Position numbers and translations under genes: made by a program. Below the pieces are notes generated by a model. It searched no databases. It worked only from the letters and a program-made list of their open reading frames with translations, and was not told where the DNA came from. Of a stretch of DNA of 20,532 bases, positions 1-7,191 are shown in pieces (the first letter of the stretch is position 1; every line of letters starts with the position of its first letter). The DNA is from a virus: IMG/VR virus record IMGVR_UViG_3300009183_000442, positions 1-20,532 of that record, one strand, 5' to 3'.

Positions 1-107
1 CCACTAACGCCTTGTAATCCAACTTGCTCACCTTGCATTGCGGTGCCAAGACCAGCTAAGCCAACTTGCTGCCCTTGCATACCAGCTTGTAGACCTTGCA
101 ATCCAAG
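1..107 (-). repeat. 14-residue (42-bp) coding repeat, two copies plus a partial third
   Basis: Inside the truncated gene, 107-66 and 65-24 encode LGLQGLQAGMQGQQ and VGLAGLGTAMQGEQ, and 23-1 begins a third copy (VGLQGVSG). The array runs out of the window, so the copy number is unknown. Confidence 0.7.
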
Positions 108-788
108 CTGAGCGCCAAACTGTTGAGCTTGTTGAGCTTTTTCAAAAGCTGCTTGTTGACCCGTTGCTTCAATACCAGCTAAGCGATTTTGCAAACCACG
201 ATTAGCTTCTGACTGCTGCAATGTCAAACGATTACCGCCAAATGCTCCAGACCCAACGGCTTGAGCAGCCATCTGCGGAGCTTGAATTTGATAGTCACGA
301 ATGGCTTGTTCTTTAGTCCAGTCTGTTACATTCTGCTGATAAGGAGACATGTACGCTTGCATAGTCGATGGACTAGTAGCATTTTGTGCATAGATGTCAC
401 CAACACGGCTAGCAGCAGTACCCATAGCGGCACCAGCTTCACCGTACTTAGTTCCTTGCTCACCATATTGGGCGCCACGCTGACCATACTGTAAGGCAAT
501 AGGAGCTGTACTTAAAGATCCTTGTCCACCAGCTTGTGCTAAAGCCGAACCAGAAGCAAATCCACCAGGAAGCTTTAAGTTAGCCGCATCTATATAAGAA
601 GAATTTAATAGCGCTGGAGTCTGCTGATTAGCAATAAGGTTCTGAGTAGCATTTAGATAGTTGCTGATGTATGGTTGCGCCCACGGCTGAATAGTCGGCG
701 TAGAAGTCTGCGCAGTAGTCTGTGTGCCTTGAGATGTAGGGCTTGATGGCAAATCACTTGAGCCAAATATTCCGTCTAACAAACCCAT
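1..788 (-). CDS. Ala/Gly/Gln-rich virion protein, C-terminus cut by window edge
   Basis: The frame is open from an ATG at 788 to the window edge, giving about 262 residues without a stop. The SD-like AAAGGA lies inside the end of the preceding gene. The N-terminus (MGLLDGIFGSSDLPSS) is followed by a stretch of YGxxGx heptads, the segment AYMSPYQQNVTDW, and a Gln/Ala-rich part with VGSGAFGGNRLTLQQSEANR. The last visible part has a 14-residue repeat of the form VGLxGLxxAMQGEQ. Proteins with the MSPYQQNV and GSGAFGGxR segments are frequent next to tail genes of aquatic phages and are usually left as hypothetical or called internal/ejection proteins. The glycine-spaced, probably helical repeats fit a DNA-ejection or internal virion role, but that is inference. 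The real length is unknown because the 3' end is missing. Confidence 0.8.
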   Translation of the reverse strand, partial: MGLLDGIFGSSDLPSSPTSQGTQTTAQTSTPTIQPWAQPYISNYLNATQNLIANQQTPALLNSSYIDAANLKLPGGFASGSALAQAGGQGSLSTAPIALQYGQRGAQYGEQGTKYGEAGAAMGTAASRVGDIYAQNATSPSTMQAYMSPYQQNVTDWTKEQAIRDYQIQAPQMAAQAVGSGAFGGNRLTLQQSEANRGLQNRLAGIEATGQQAAFEKAQQAQQFGAQLGLQGLQAGMQGQQVGLAGLGTAMQGEQVGLQGVS

Positions 789-791
789 AAT

Positions 792-2639
792 TTATTCCTT
801 TGGTAAAAATTTATTTGGATTGATTTTCTTGCCCTGACTTTTTCTGCCAGTACGGGCTTGACGAATCTGATCCATCATTTTGTACAACTGTTTAGCACCA
901 GCGTCTGTAGAGCCATTACCTAAATGACTCACTACATCTGCTGGAACCACGAATTCTCCATCCGCCAAAGCTGCTGGCTGATGTTGTCCTATTTTGGCTG
1001 GGATGTTGTCTGACATGCCATCGCCTGGACCTTTTAATAGACGCCCACCATCAGAGTATGAACCAAGCGTAGATATTCCGCCACCATTTCCATACATCAC
1101 ACCGCCCTGAGCTGCACGACGAGTATTATAGCTATATATCAGTGGGTTATACATTGCACCGCTAGTATTCATTGGTGTCATATAAGGCGACATAACAAGC
1201 TGTTGTTGCTGAGGATAATTTTGTTGGGGGTACTGTTGTTGAGGCACTGATGTAGTCGTTGTAGTGCTATATGGTACAGAGCCACTACCTCCACCTCCAG
1301 CGCTACCTCCTGAGCCACCCAAAGCTTTCATTGCCAACGAACCAGCCATTAGCTTTTGATATGTATTCATACCAGCGGTATTAAGAGAGGCGGCTTTAGA
1401 TGCGGCATCTGCTGCGGCAATTGCATCTGCAGTTGATTTGGCTCCAGCACCTTGATAACCTAATTCTGCATAAGTAGGACCCATCTGAGGGGCAATGCTT
1501 GTAGCATCTCCTACCATTTGCGGAACGGTTGATTGGTATGCTGTTGTATTTAAGAGTGTATCGGCAGTTCCTGGTGCAACATTGGCTACTGTTGGAGCTA
1601 TTGATGAGGCTGCTTCTGGCAACATAAAACTAGCGCCACTACCAGCAGTTGGCGCATATGTTCCGCCAGCTCCACCAAGAATTTCTGCGGGTGTAAATGC
1701 GGAAGCGCTTGTTGCAGCAGGAGCAAGATATCCCATAGATCCAAGTAATGTTTCAGACGCTGGAACCATACCAGCAAATGCAGCTTCTCCACCAAGCATT
1801 GCTGCACTAGCAGGGGCAGAGGCACCCATCGTTGCGGCAGCCATCATTGCGGCGGTAATATAAGGAGCAGCATCAGCTAATCCACTTTTACCCATGCCAC
1901 TATCTAAATAATTTGGAAGCAAGGGAATTGGAACGCCGTTTTCATCTACACGCAGGTTACCTTTGTCATCCTGATATCCACCTTTGTGGAATTGTCCAGG
2001 TACCAGCACATCAACTCCACCAATTTTTTTGGTTAGCTGGTTAAGTCCGCCATCCCAAGTAAGGTTTGCACCTACTGGCTGATAATAGCCTTGCTCATTT
2101 AACTTGTAATCATTTCTGCTGGGGGTAGCTTGTTGAACAATGCCGTATTTATCAACGCCTAAGGTAGAACCGTCCTTCATGGTATAGGCAGCCCCAGAAA
2201 ACTTACCAGTCTCCGGATCGTTAAACGAAGCAAAATCCCTAATTTGATCTTTAGGGATTTTGTAATCAGTAACTTGTGCTTCCCCGTCTCGGTCACCTTG
2301 CTTTGGAATTGTTTGTAGCTTTACTTGTCCAGACTCTGGATCCCATGATGGCTGTTCTTCTACTTGGCTACCGTCTTCACCAGCAAACCGCAGTGCAGCA
2401 ATACCGCCCCTTGCAAAACGAGATGTAGGTTCACCAGTCAAAGGGTTGGTAGATGGGTCATAGTCAGCAGTAGCAGTTTGGGCGGCTAATGGTAGTTGTG
2501 ATGGGGTAGCATAGTAACTACGGTCAATCTGACTCATAGGGTACATACCCTTATCCATAAAGTTAAACCGTCCTGAATCGCCAATTCCAGTTGAATTAGT
2601 ATTTGGGGTATTCTGTTGAAGGAGCGATTCTATGCCCAT
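792..2639 (-). CDS. Large Ala/Gly/Gln-rich phage structural protein with conserved LADGEFVVPADVV C-terminus
   Basis: This 615-residue protein starts at an ATG preceded by AAAGG with six bases between. Residues 1-250 are mixed and hold the short motif RFARGGIAAL near 74-83. Residues of about 255-420 are alanine-rich, then comes a Gly/Ser linker and a Gln-rich stretch. The last 110 or so residues contain GG-spaced segments (QGGVMYGNGGGIS, SDGGRLLKGPGDGMSD) followed by ALADGEFVVPADVVSHLGNG and a helical basic tail (KQLYKMMDQIRQARTG). I recognise this C-terminal module as a recurrent one in phage genomes beside tail genes; its function is not established to my knowledge. The position after the tail hub gene and the low-complexity centre fit a structural, perhaps internal or ejected, protein. 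Its 3' end carries the ribosome binding site of the next gene. Confidence 0.85.
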   Translation of the reverse strand: MGIESLLQQNTPNTNSTGIGDSGRFNFMDKGMYPMSQIDRSYYATPSQLPLAAQTATADYDPSTNPLTGEPTSRFARGGIAALRFAGEDGSQVEEQPSWDPESGQVKLQTIPKQGDRDGEAQVTDYKIPKDQIRDFASFNDPETGKFSGAAYTMKDGSTLGVDKYGIVQQATPSRNDYKLNEQGYYQPVGANLTWDGGLNQLTKKIGGVDVLVPGQFHKGGYQDDKGNLRVDENGVPIPLLPNYLDSGMGKSGLADAAPYITAAMMAAATMGASAPASAAMLGGEAAFAGMVPASETLLGSMGYLAPAATSASAFTPAEILGGAGGTYAPTAGSGASFMLPEAASSIAPTVANVAPGTADTLLNTTAYQSTVPQMVGDATSIAPQMGPTYAELGYQGAGAKSTADAIAAADAASKAASLNTAGMNTYQKLMAGSLAMKALGGSGGSAGGGGSGSVPYSTTTTTSVPQQQYPQQNYPQQQQLVMSPYMTPMNTSGAMYNPLIYSYNTRRAAQGGVMYGNGGGISTLGSYSDGGRLLKGPGDGMSDNIPAKIGQHQPAALADGEFVVPADVVSHLGNGSTDAGAKQLYKMMDQIRQARTGRKSQGKKINPNKFLPKE

Positions 2640-2673
2640 ATATAGCCTTTAAGGACGAATTTAGTAGAGTTTA

Positions 2674-3357
2674 TCATGTTGTTAGCGCTGATACAAAGGT
2701 TATAGAACCAATAGCTGAGGGAACTGCGGGGTATGCCATAGGGGTTGTTTGGGCTGCTTGGTAGAAAATATAGTTGCCAACTCTTGTAGTAGCGTTAGCC
2801 GCCTGATCCGTACCCCACCAAAGCCCAACATTATCCCCAGCATGTAACGGAAATACTACCTCTGAATAGCCACAAATATATGCCGGAACACCAACGCTTT
2901 TACGAGCTGGCAAACTAAAAATAGTAGATGAACTAGCTATATCTGATCCATTCGTTCTTAACCAAACAACAGAATCATGCTGGGCATTATCATTGTTAGC
3001 AAATTGAAGGCTATAGGTAATCTTATATATGCCAGAAACCTCTGCAGTTGCCGTGCTATTAGCGTTTAATGTAAAGCCAGAGCCATTGCTTAAAGTGTTC
3101 CACAACACTATTGTTGCTGTATTGTTAGCAGTTGCGTATTGTGCGGTGGTATCTTGTGCCGCAATAAACGGAAACCTTAAATATGAACCACCATTTGTGC
3201 CACCAACCCCTGATGCAAAGTTATCAAGCTGGTTAAAGTATAGGCGTAATACGTTCGTAAATTGATCTTGATATTGCTGGGAATAGTCTACCGGACCGAT
3301 AGGTAAGTTCGGTGCTTTTGGCGGTATTAATGCCCCTGATTTTAAATCAACTGGCAT
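2674..3357 (-). CDS. Fibre-like virion protein with probable C1q-like beta-sandwich domain
   Basis: The product is 227 residues. The start ATG overlaps the stop of the upstream gene (TAATG at 3359-3355), suggesting coupled translation. Residues 14-46 form an N-terminal module ending in NVLRLYFNQLDN, a motif I recognise from many phage virion proteins, probably used for attachment or oligomerisation. Residues 58-204 look like a jelly-roll: alternating beta segments, GIYKITYSLQF, then VVWLRTNGSDI, and an AGDNVGLWW segment, as in C1q/TNF-like trimeric domains. The C-terminus (PSAIGSITFVSAL) is also common in phages. I infer a trimeric head or tail decoration or host-contact protein. The assignment rests on motif pattern, not on a search. 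Confidence 0.75.
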   Translation of the reverse strand: MPVDLKSGALIPPKAPNLPIGPVDYSQQYQDQFTNVLRLYFNQLDNFASGVGGTNGGSYLRFPFIAAQDTTAQYATANNTATIVLWNTLSNGSGFTLNANSTATAEVSGIYKITYSLQFANNDNAQHDSVVWLRTNGSDIASSSTIFSLPARKSVGVPAYICGYSEVVFPLHAGDNVGLWWGTDQAANATTRVGNYIFYQAAQTTPMAYPAVPSAIGSITFVSALTT

Positions 3358-5510
3358 TAACGTCGTCCATCCGGTTTAATATCAATGCGTGGGGTACCCA
3401 TCTGCCAAGACACTCCTAACCCATCAGAGTAGACTCTCATAGCCATTTGGCGACCACGAAGACGGGTATATACTTGTCCTGTAAACTCTTGAACCGTATA
3501 TTCAGGAACATTAGTAAAATTGTTGGCGCTTTGGACGGGGTTTAAATCTGCCGAGCCATAGTTTGTACCGCTGTTTTGGCGTGGACGCAATTGCATCGTA
3601 ACGCTAGGCTGGTTAACATTTGACCCGTTAAAGTTAATATCGGGCAACATTCTCCAGACATAGCCAAAGTTATGACCATCTCCAATGTCAAAGTCAGAAG
3701 ACTGGACATAAGATACTATTGGCAAAGTGGTTGCAGTAGACCCATCATCGCTGCCAAGTTCATGATACACAATAGTTCCTGTTGGATTTCCAAGGTCATC
3801 AGCACCATTAATAAATGCACCCATAGGATTTATTCTAATACCAGAGTCTAACCATGAAGTGCGATTTAAAGAACCGTAATACCACACACGATCTAAGTAG
3901 TTATAGACAACATACTTGTCAACAACCGTGCTGTTTACTGAGCAATAGAACCACCAAATTTCATTAAACCCTTCATTGGTTCCACAAGTTACCTGCCAAG
4001 ATTGGTCTTTGTTAATGTCGGAAAATACATATTGACGCAGTGCAGAAGGAAGCGTTTCTACACGACCAGAATACATGTAGAACTTATCTGTACCCATCCA
4101 GTAAGTAACGTTGTTTACAGTAATTACTGCGTTTGGACCCATAATAGAAATGTTATCCATTAATACAGTAAATCCCCAAACATAGGGAGGCCCAAGATAC
4201 TGCATAGAATACAGGGTTGAATCTGTATATACCAAAATCTCTTGACGAGTATTAATTGAGGTAACAATATAAGAACCATGAGATAGGCGGAATTCGCCTG
4301 CCTGATTAGTGATTTCAGGAACCCATTGATATGGGTCTTCTTGGTCAGACCAACGCACCAGCATAGGATCAAATGGAGTTAATGGCTCTCCAACAGCATA
4401 AGAATTAGCACCCATAGCGATAACAAACCGCTGAATATCAGAAGCCACAACTTCGTTTGTTACATTTGGAACCCACTGCCCACTAGTAGCTACCGCTACA
4501 TTAGCTAGAGCCGATAGTTTTTGACCTCTAAACTGTGTACCTAAAGCAGCATCCCAATAATATATTTGTCCGCCACGAGGCGCAAAGATTAAATCTTCGC
4601 CATAGTTATCTGCAGACCACAGGCGTAATTGAGAACCTACTGTTTGAGGCGCAGCATTGCCCCATCCGTAGAAACCCCAAGGAGCAGCGCCCCAGCCGTT
4701 GCCTAATGTAAATACATCCAAACCAACTGGAACTAAGTATTCCACAGTAATGTTGTTACCGCCACCGCCGTTTACTTTAGATGTAGTAAAAGTAATATTA
4801 CTTAAATTATTGTCTGCAGTAGTTAAAGCTGGTGCATACCAATAGCTTGAATTATATTCAAATACCTGATGTTCTTGGTTAAGGACATTTGCCGTTAAAC
4901 CACCAACTGCTGTGCAGTTAGATAAAATTAAAAAGTCTCTAGAGTTAGAGATATTATTAGCATCAAAAAACTGAAAATATCCGCTTGCTATGTTAGCGCC
5001 AGCAGTATGCGTAGCAGCATTTGTGTTGTTAAAACCACGAATACAATTAACAGCTACATTTGATGTAATGCTGTTGTAATAAATCTGCTCACTATCAATC
5101 TTCATTACACCTGCTTGTGGCGCAAAATAAGCGGCATTTGTTAACGAGATTGTAGTTGTATTGATTGTGACATTAGATACTAATGTTGTAAATCCAGTAG
5201 AGATCGTATTGTTATAGGTTGCTCTATCAACAATAGGAGTAATATCATAATAGTACCCACCAGATTCAATATAAAACTTAAGATTTGTGCCAATACCAAG
5301 GTAGTTGTATCCAACTAAAGTAGCCCAATTCCAAATAGAACGAGCAACACCTAAGAATTTATTTGCGCTTAAACGCAGCCAGCCGCCAATCTTCTCTGGA
5401 AAACCAGAACGAAAACGAATCTTATCACCGTCAAAGTAACCACCTTCGTTAGAGTAGTCCGTACCTTCTCGGTTTAATCCTGGTCTTAACTGTATCTTTT
5501 GTAACGGCAT
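3357..5510 (-). CDS. Tail hub/nozzle or tail-stabilisation protein (P22 gp10 / T7 gp12-like role)
   Basis: The product is 717 residues. The N-terminus (PLQKIQLRPGLNREGTDY, then GDKIRFRSGFPEKIGGW) is the typical opening of a large phage protein often annotated as phage stabilisation protein or tail nozzle. The body has the alternating Trp/Tyr/Gly-rich short repeats expected of a beta-propeller: WSADNYGEDLIF, NEIWWFYCSVNS, YNYLDRVWYYGSLNR. The C-terminus has SGTNYGSADLNP and TRLRGRQMAMRVYSDG. Residues 104-176 are an inserted domain that also occurs in the adaptor gene at 17906-18841. The gene starts two bases after the endolysin stop codon begins, with GGAAG upstream. Such a protein would extend the tail tube below the adaptor. 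The placement with P22 gp10 or T7 gp12 is by analogy and only moderately sure. Confidence 0.75.
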   Translation of the reverse strand: MPLQKIQLRPGLNREGTDYSNEGGYFDGDKIRFRSGFPEKIGGWLRLSANKFLGVARSIWNWATLVGYNYLGIGTNLKFYIESGGYYYDITPIVDRATYNNTISTGFTTLVSNVTINTTTISLTNAAYFAPQAGVMKIDSEQIYYNSITSNVAVNCIRGFNNTNAATHTAGANIASGYFQFFDANNISNSRDFLILSNCTAVGGLTANVLNQEHQVFEYNSSYWYAPALTTADNNLSNITFTTSKVNGGGGNNITVEYLVPVGLDVFTLGNGWGAAPWGFYGWGNAAPQTVGSQLRLWSADNYGEDLIFAPRGGQIYYWDAALGTQFRGQKLSALANVAVATSGQWVPNVTNEVVASDIQRFVIAMGANSYAVGEPLTPFDPMLVRWSDQEDPYQWVPEITNQAGEFRLSHGSYIVTSINTRQEILVYTDSTLYSMQYLGPPYVWGFTVLMDNISIMGPNAVITVNNVTYWMGTDKFYMYSGRVETLPSALRQYVFSDINKDQSWQVTCGTNEGFNEIWWFYCSVNSTVVDKYVVYNYLDRVWYYGSLNRTSWLDSGIRINPMGAFINGADDLGNPTGTIVYHELGSDDGSTATTLPIVSYVQSSDFDIGDGHNFGYVWRMLPDINFNGSNVNQPSVTMQLRPRQNSGTNYGSADLNPVQSANNFTNVPEYTVQEFTGQVYTRLRGRQMAMRVYSDGLGVSWQMGTPRIDIKPDGRR
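4983..5201 (-). other. Inserted domain shared with the 311-aa adaptor
   Basis: Encodes residues 104-176 of the 717-aa protein. Key positions are TTISLT, AGVMKIDSEQIYY, NCIRGFNNTNAATH. The same pattern appears at 18233-18436 in an otherwise unrelated protein. It looks like a compact beta-rich module placed in a loop. Confidence 0.6.
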
Positions 5511-5511
5511 A

Positions 5512-6024
5512 TTAAGCTTCCATCTTCAGTGATTCTTCTTTTACTTCATTGACTCGTTTTTCCCAACCCCTACCAAAAGTAGGCCAAGTACTTAATGTCC
5601 GCAAGAAGTTAAGCCGAGCATCACAGAAGTCTTCTATAAGACCAGTCGTTGCAACTTGCTTTACGGCAGCCATAGTAGTCGGGCCAATACCACCGTCAGC
5701 AGTAACCCCAACACAACCCTGCAACAATTTAACAGAACGCCCGACCCCGGAATTAACAGCGCAGTCAAAAACAGCGTAATCAAGACCAGATACAAGCTCA
5801 TCAGCTCTGCAAGCATCCCAGTACTTCCTTTTATATAAAGGTGCAACATCATCTGGAGTTAGCGTCCGCATCTGCTTCTCATCAACAGGATGTCCAACCC
5901 AACTCTCCCATACTTTAGCAGTTACACCAAGATTTGTCATGCCTCCTGGATCTTGGCTGTGATTACTGTAGCCACCTTCATGCTGTAACAACAGGAGCAA
6001 AGACCTATGGAAATTACTTTGCAT
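5512..6024 (-). CDS. Endolysin, GH108-type N-acetylmuramidase
   Basis: The 170-residue protein should cleave the glycan chain of peptidoglycan at the end of infection. Residues 15-35 hold the family signature HEGGYSNHSQDPGGMTNLG; Glu16 of the EGGY motif is the expected catalytic acid. The segment YKRKYWDA follows near residues 64-71, as usual in this family. Residues of about 90-165 (DYAVFDCAVNSG, GVTADGGIGPTTMAAV) match the C-terminal peptidoglycan-binding-3 type domain. The length is normal for the family. I see no signal peptide or membrane anchor at the N-terminus, so export would depend on a holin. The gene overlaps the Rz-type gene upstream by 11 bases and lies next to the other lysis genes, which supports the call. 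Confidence 0.92.
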   Translation of the reverse strand: MQSNFHRSLLLLLQHEGGYSNHSQDPGGMTNLGVTAKVWESWVGHPVDEKQMRTLTPDDVAPLYKRKYWDACRADELVSGLDYAVFDCAVNSGVGRSVKLLQGCVGVTADGGIGPTTMAAVKQVATTGLIEDFCDARLNFLRTLSTWPTFGRGWEKRVNEVKEESLKMEA

Positions 6025-6433
6025 TAAAAATGCCTATCTGCTCGCTAAGCCATCCTTGTAGCGATACCAACTGTTGCGTAGTTATTGCACATTTTTCAAT
6101 AAATTTAGGGTCGGCGGGGGTGCCATCAGTTGGGTTGGTGGCAGCGGAAATTGTGCCTGTTTGATTGGTACTGGAGAGGCGCATCCCACCATAAGTACGC
6201 TTAATAAGAGCGATACGATTTTCATAGTCATTTTTTACCTTTTCATTAACTTGAGCGGCTTCTTTAGCCTTTGATTTGTTAATCATTTCCTGCTCTTTAG
6301 CAGCTAGTTCAACCTTGGATACATAGGCATCGTACTTAACAGACTCGTACTTACCGTAGCCAATACCGCCAATTGCAGCCAAAGCCAGCGCAGCGTATAT
6401 GTAAAACTGAATTGGTATCGTTAGTCCGAACAT
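6014..6433 (-). CDS. Rz: i-spanin, Rz-like inner-membrane lysis protein
   Basis: The product is 139 residues. One N-terminal membrane segment (about residues 8-26) is followed by a charged, helical, probably coiled-coil region (35-80) and a C-terminal part with CAITTQQLVSLQGWLSEQ, a pattern seen in many Rz-like proteins. Inner-membrane spanin subunits have this type II topology and bridge to an outer-membrane lipoprotein to fuse the membranes after endolysin has acted. The start overlaps the stop of the upstream gene (TAATG at 6435-6431), and the end overlaps the endolysin start. A complete o-spanin gene lies inside it in a different frame (6082-6231). Position, topology and the nested partner together make the call strong, although the Rz sequence itself is poorly conserved across phages. 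Confidence 0.88.
   Translation of the reverse strand: MFGLTIPIQFYIYAALALAAIGGIGYGKYESVKYDAYVSKVELAAKEQEMINKSKAKEAAQVNEKVKNDYENRIALIKRTYGGMRLSSTNQTGTISAATNPTDGTPADPKFIEKCAITTQQLVSLQGWLSEQIGIFNAK
6082..6231 (-). CDS. Rz1: o-spanin, Rz1-like lipoprotein nested inside the Rz gene
   Basis: A 49-codon frame lies wholly inside the Rz-like gene, shifted by +1 relative to it. It starts at ATG 6231 with AAAAGGT about six bases upstream and ends at TAA 6084-6082. The product opens MTMKIVSLLLSVLMVGCASP: a short basic-hydrophobic signal peptide and a lipobox with Cys17 as the lipidated residue. Position +2 is Ala, not Asp, which fits outer-membrane sorting. The mature part is only 33 residues and proline-rich (FPLPPTQ, APPPTLN), as in lambda Rz1. 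It would pair with the Rz-type protein to form the spanin that disrupts the outer membrane, so it also argues for a Gram-negative host. It is short enough to be missed by automated calling. The lipobox -3 residue is Met rather than the more usual Leu. Confidence 0.9.
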   Translation of the reverse strand: MTMKIVSLLLSVLMVGCASPVPIKQAQFPLPPTQLMAPPPTLNLLKNVQ

Positions 6434-6990
6434 TAGACAAACCTAATAGTGAATGCAAAAGTAGCTGGAAAGTTCTTAATCAGCGCTGTATTGTCGTGCC
6501 ATTGGTCTGGAGTAATAAAAGCAGGATCAACTAAGGCACGGATGTTATGCCCAAAGTTTAAAATCATCATCTTGCCAAAAACATAATGGTATGAGTTGTA
6601 CTGCCATAAATTATGACCTTCTACACGGATAGTGCCTTCGTGGGTTTCGTTGCAGTTAATATCGCCCTGATAGCTCATACCAGAAGATCCATCAATAAAC
6701 TTGACATCAAAGCCGTAAAACGGATTACGCCACAGCCATTGAACTTTTGACCACCAGCAAGGGTTATGTTCTGCCCTAAAGGTTTGATCACCGTCTAAGC
6801 TATTATCGGGCGTTTGGAACCATGACAAGAAAGAGAATAGGCGTGGGCCTGATTGCCAGACCGTAGCATTGTTGCACCAACCAATTTGGGTTGAATACAT
6901 AATGCCGATAATGAATGCTAAAGGGAAAGTTAAAACCGTACCAATTAAGTTAATAGGTACTAACACTAAGGCGTAAATTAAATAGTTCAT
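6433..6990 (-). CDS. Membrane-anchored phage protein of unknown function in the lysis cassette
   Basis: I choose the ATG at 6990 because it overlaps the stop of the holin candidate (ATGA at 6990-6987). A longer frame from 7035 would run 45 bases further back into that gene and add a non-hydrophobic leader. The 185-residue product has a strongly hydrophobic N-terminus (residues 1-30, MNYLIYALVLVPINLIGTVL and on), enough for one or a hairpin of two membrane passes. It is then Trp/Phe-rich with LFSFLSWFQTPDNSLDGD and WLWRNPFYGFDVK. I recognise TPDNSLxGD and WLWRNPxYGF as recurring in phage proteins near lysis or tail genes; I know no proven function. Two Cys at C53 and C93 or so could pair if exposed to the periplasm. 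Being inside the cassette suggests a role in lysis timing or membrane work, but this is only inference. Confidence 0.8.
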   Translation of the reverse strand: MNYLIYALVLVPINLIGTVLTFPLAFIIGIMYSTQIGWCNNATVWQSGPRLFSFLSWFQTPDNSLDGDQTFRAEHNPCWWSKVQWLWRNPFYGFDVKFIDGSSGMSYQGDINCNETHEGTIRVEGHNLWQYNSYHYVFGKMMILNFGHNIRALVDPAFITPDQWHDNTALIKNFPATFAFTIRFV

Positions 6991-7190
6991 TTTTCGTCCA
7001 AAGGTAAGGTTGTATAAAACCGCAAAATTGCACAAACAACTCCAACAGACATTAAAATAATGCCATAGTACTTGGGGTCAATAATGTTCTGTAAATAAGA
7101 AAAGTTCTCATATACAGCGCCAACCACCATTAACGCAAGAGAAAACCACATGGTCTTTGAGTGCATCGCACCCTTAACGCTGCGTTTCAT
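6987..7190 (-). CDS. Putative small holin with two membrane segments and a possible dual start
   Basis: The 67-residue product has two predicted membrane segments (about 13-29 and 42-58), a Pro-Lys-Tyr-Tyr-Gly turn between them, and a charged C-terminal end (TTLPLDEK). The SKTMWF opening and the C-terminal LRFYTTLPL pattern resemble small phage holins I know from similar cassettes. It directly precedes the other lysis genes. The ATG at 7190 lies one base after the stop of the upstream zinc-ribbon gene and has no good SD, so it would rely on reinitiation. A second in-frame ATG at 7166 (Met9) has AAGGG four bases upstream and drops Lys2, Arg3 and Lys6. A frame reaching 7232 overlaps the upstream gene and is less likely. 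A holin would time lysis by holing the inner membrane; no search was possible. Confidence 0.72.
   Translation of the reverse strand: MKRSVKGAMHSKTMWFSLALMVVGAVYENFSYLQNIIDPKYYGIILMSVGVVCAILRFYTTLPLDEK
7171..7175 (-). promoter_or_regulatory. Shine-Dalgarno AAGGG for the internal Met9 start of the holin candidate
   Basis: AAGGG sits four bases before the second in-frame ATG (7166-7164), whereas the first ATG at 7190 has no comparable site. This decides the ambiguity between a single shorter start and a dual-start holin/antiholin arrangement in favour of Met9 being used at least sometimes. Confidence 0.5.
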
Positions 7191-7191
7191 G

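Noticed and set aside
261-494. Plus-strand open frame of 77 codons
   Set aside because: It is fully antisense to the truncated Ala/Gly-rich gene, whose composition and SD are convincing.
6991-7035. Longer start for the 185-aa membrane protein
   Set aside because: The ATG at 7035 lies deep inside the holin candidate; the ATGA overlap at 6990 and the hydrophobic N-terminus favour the shorter form.
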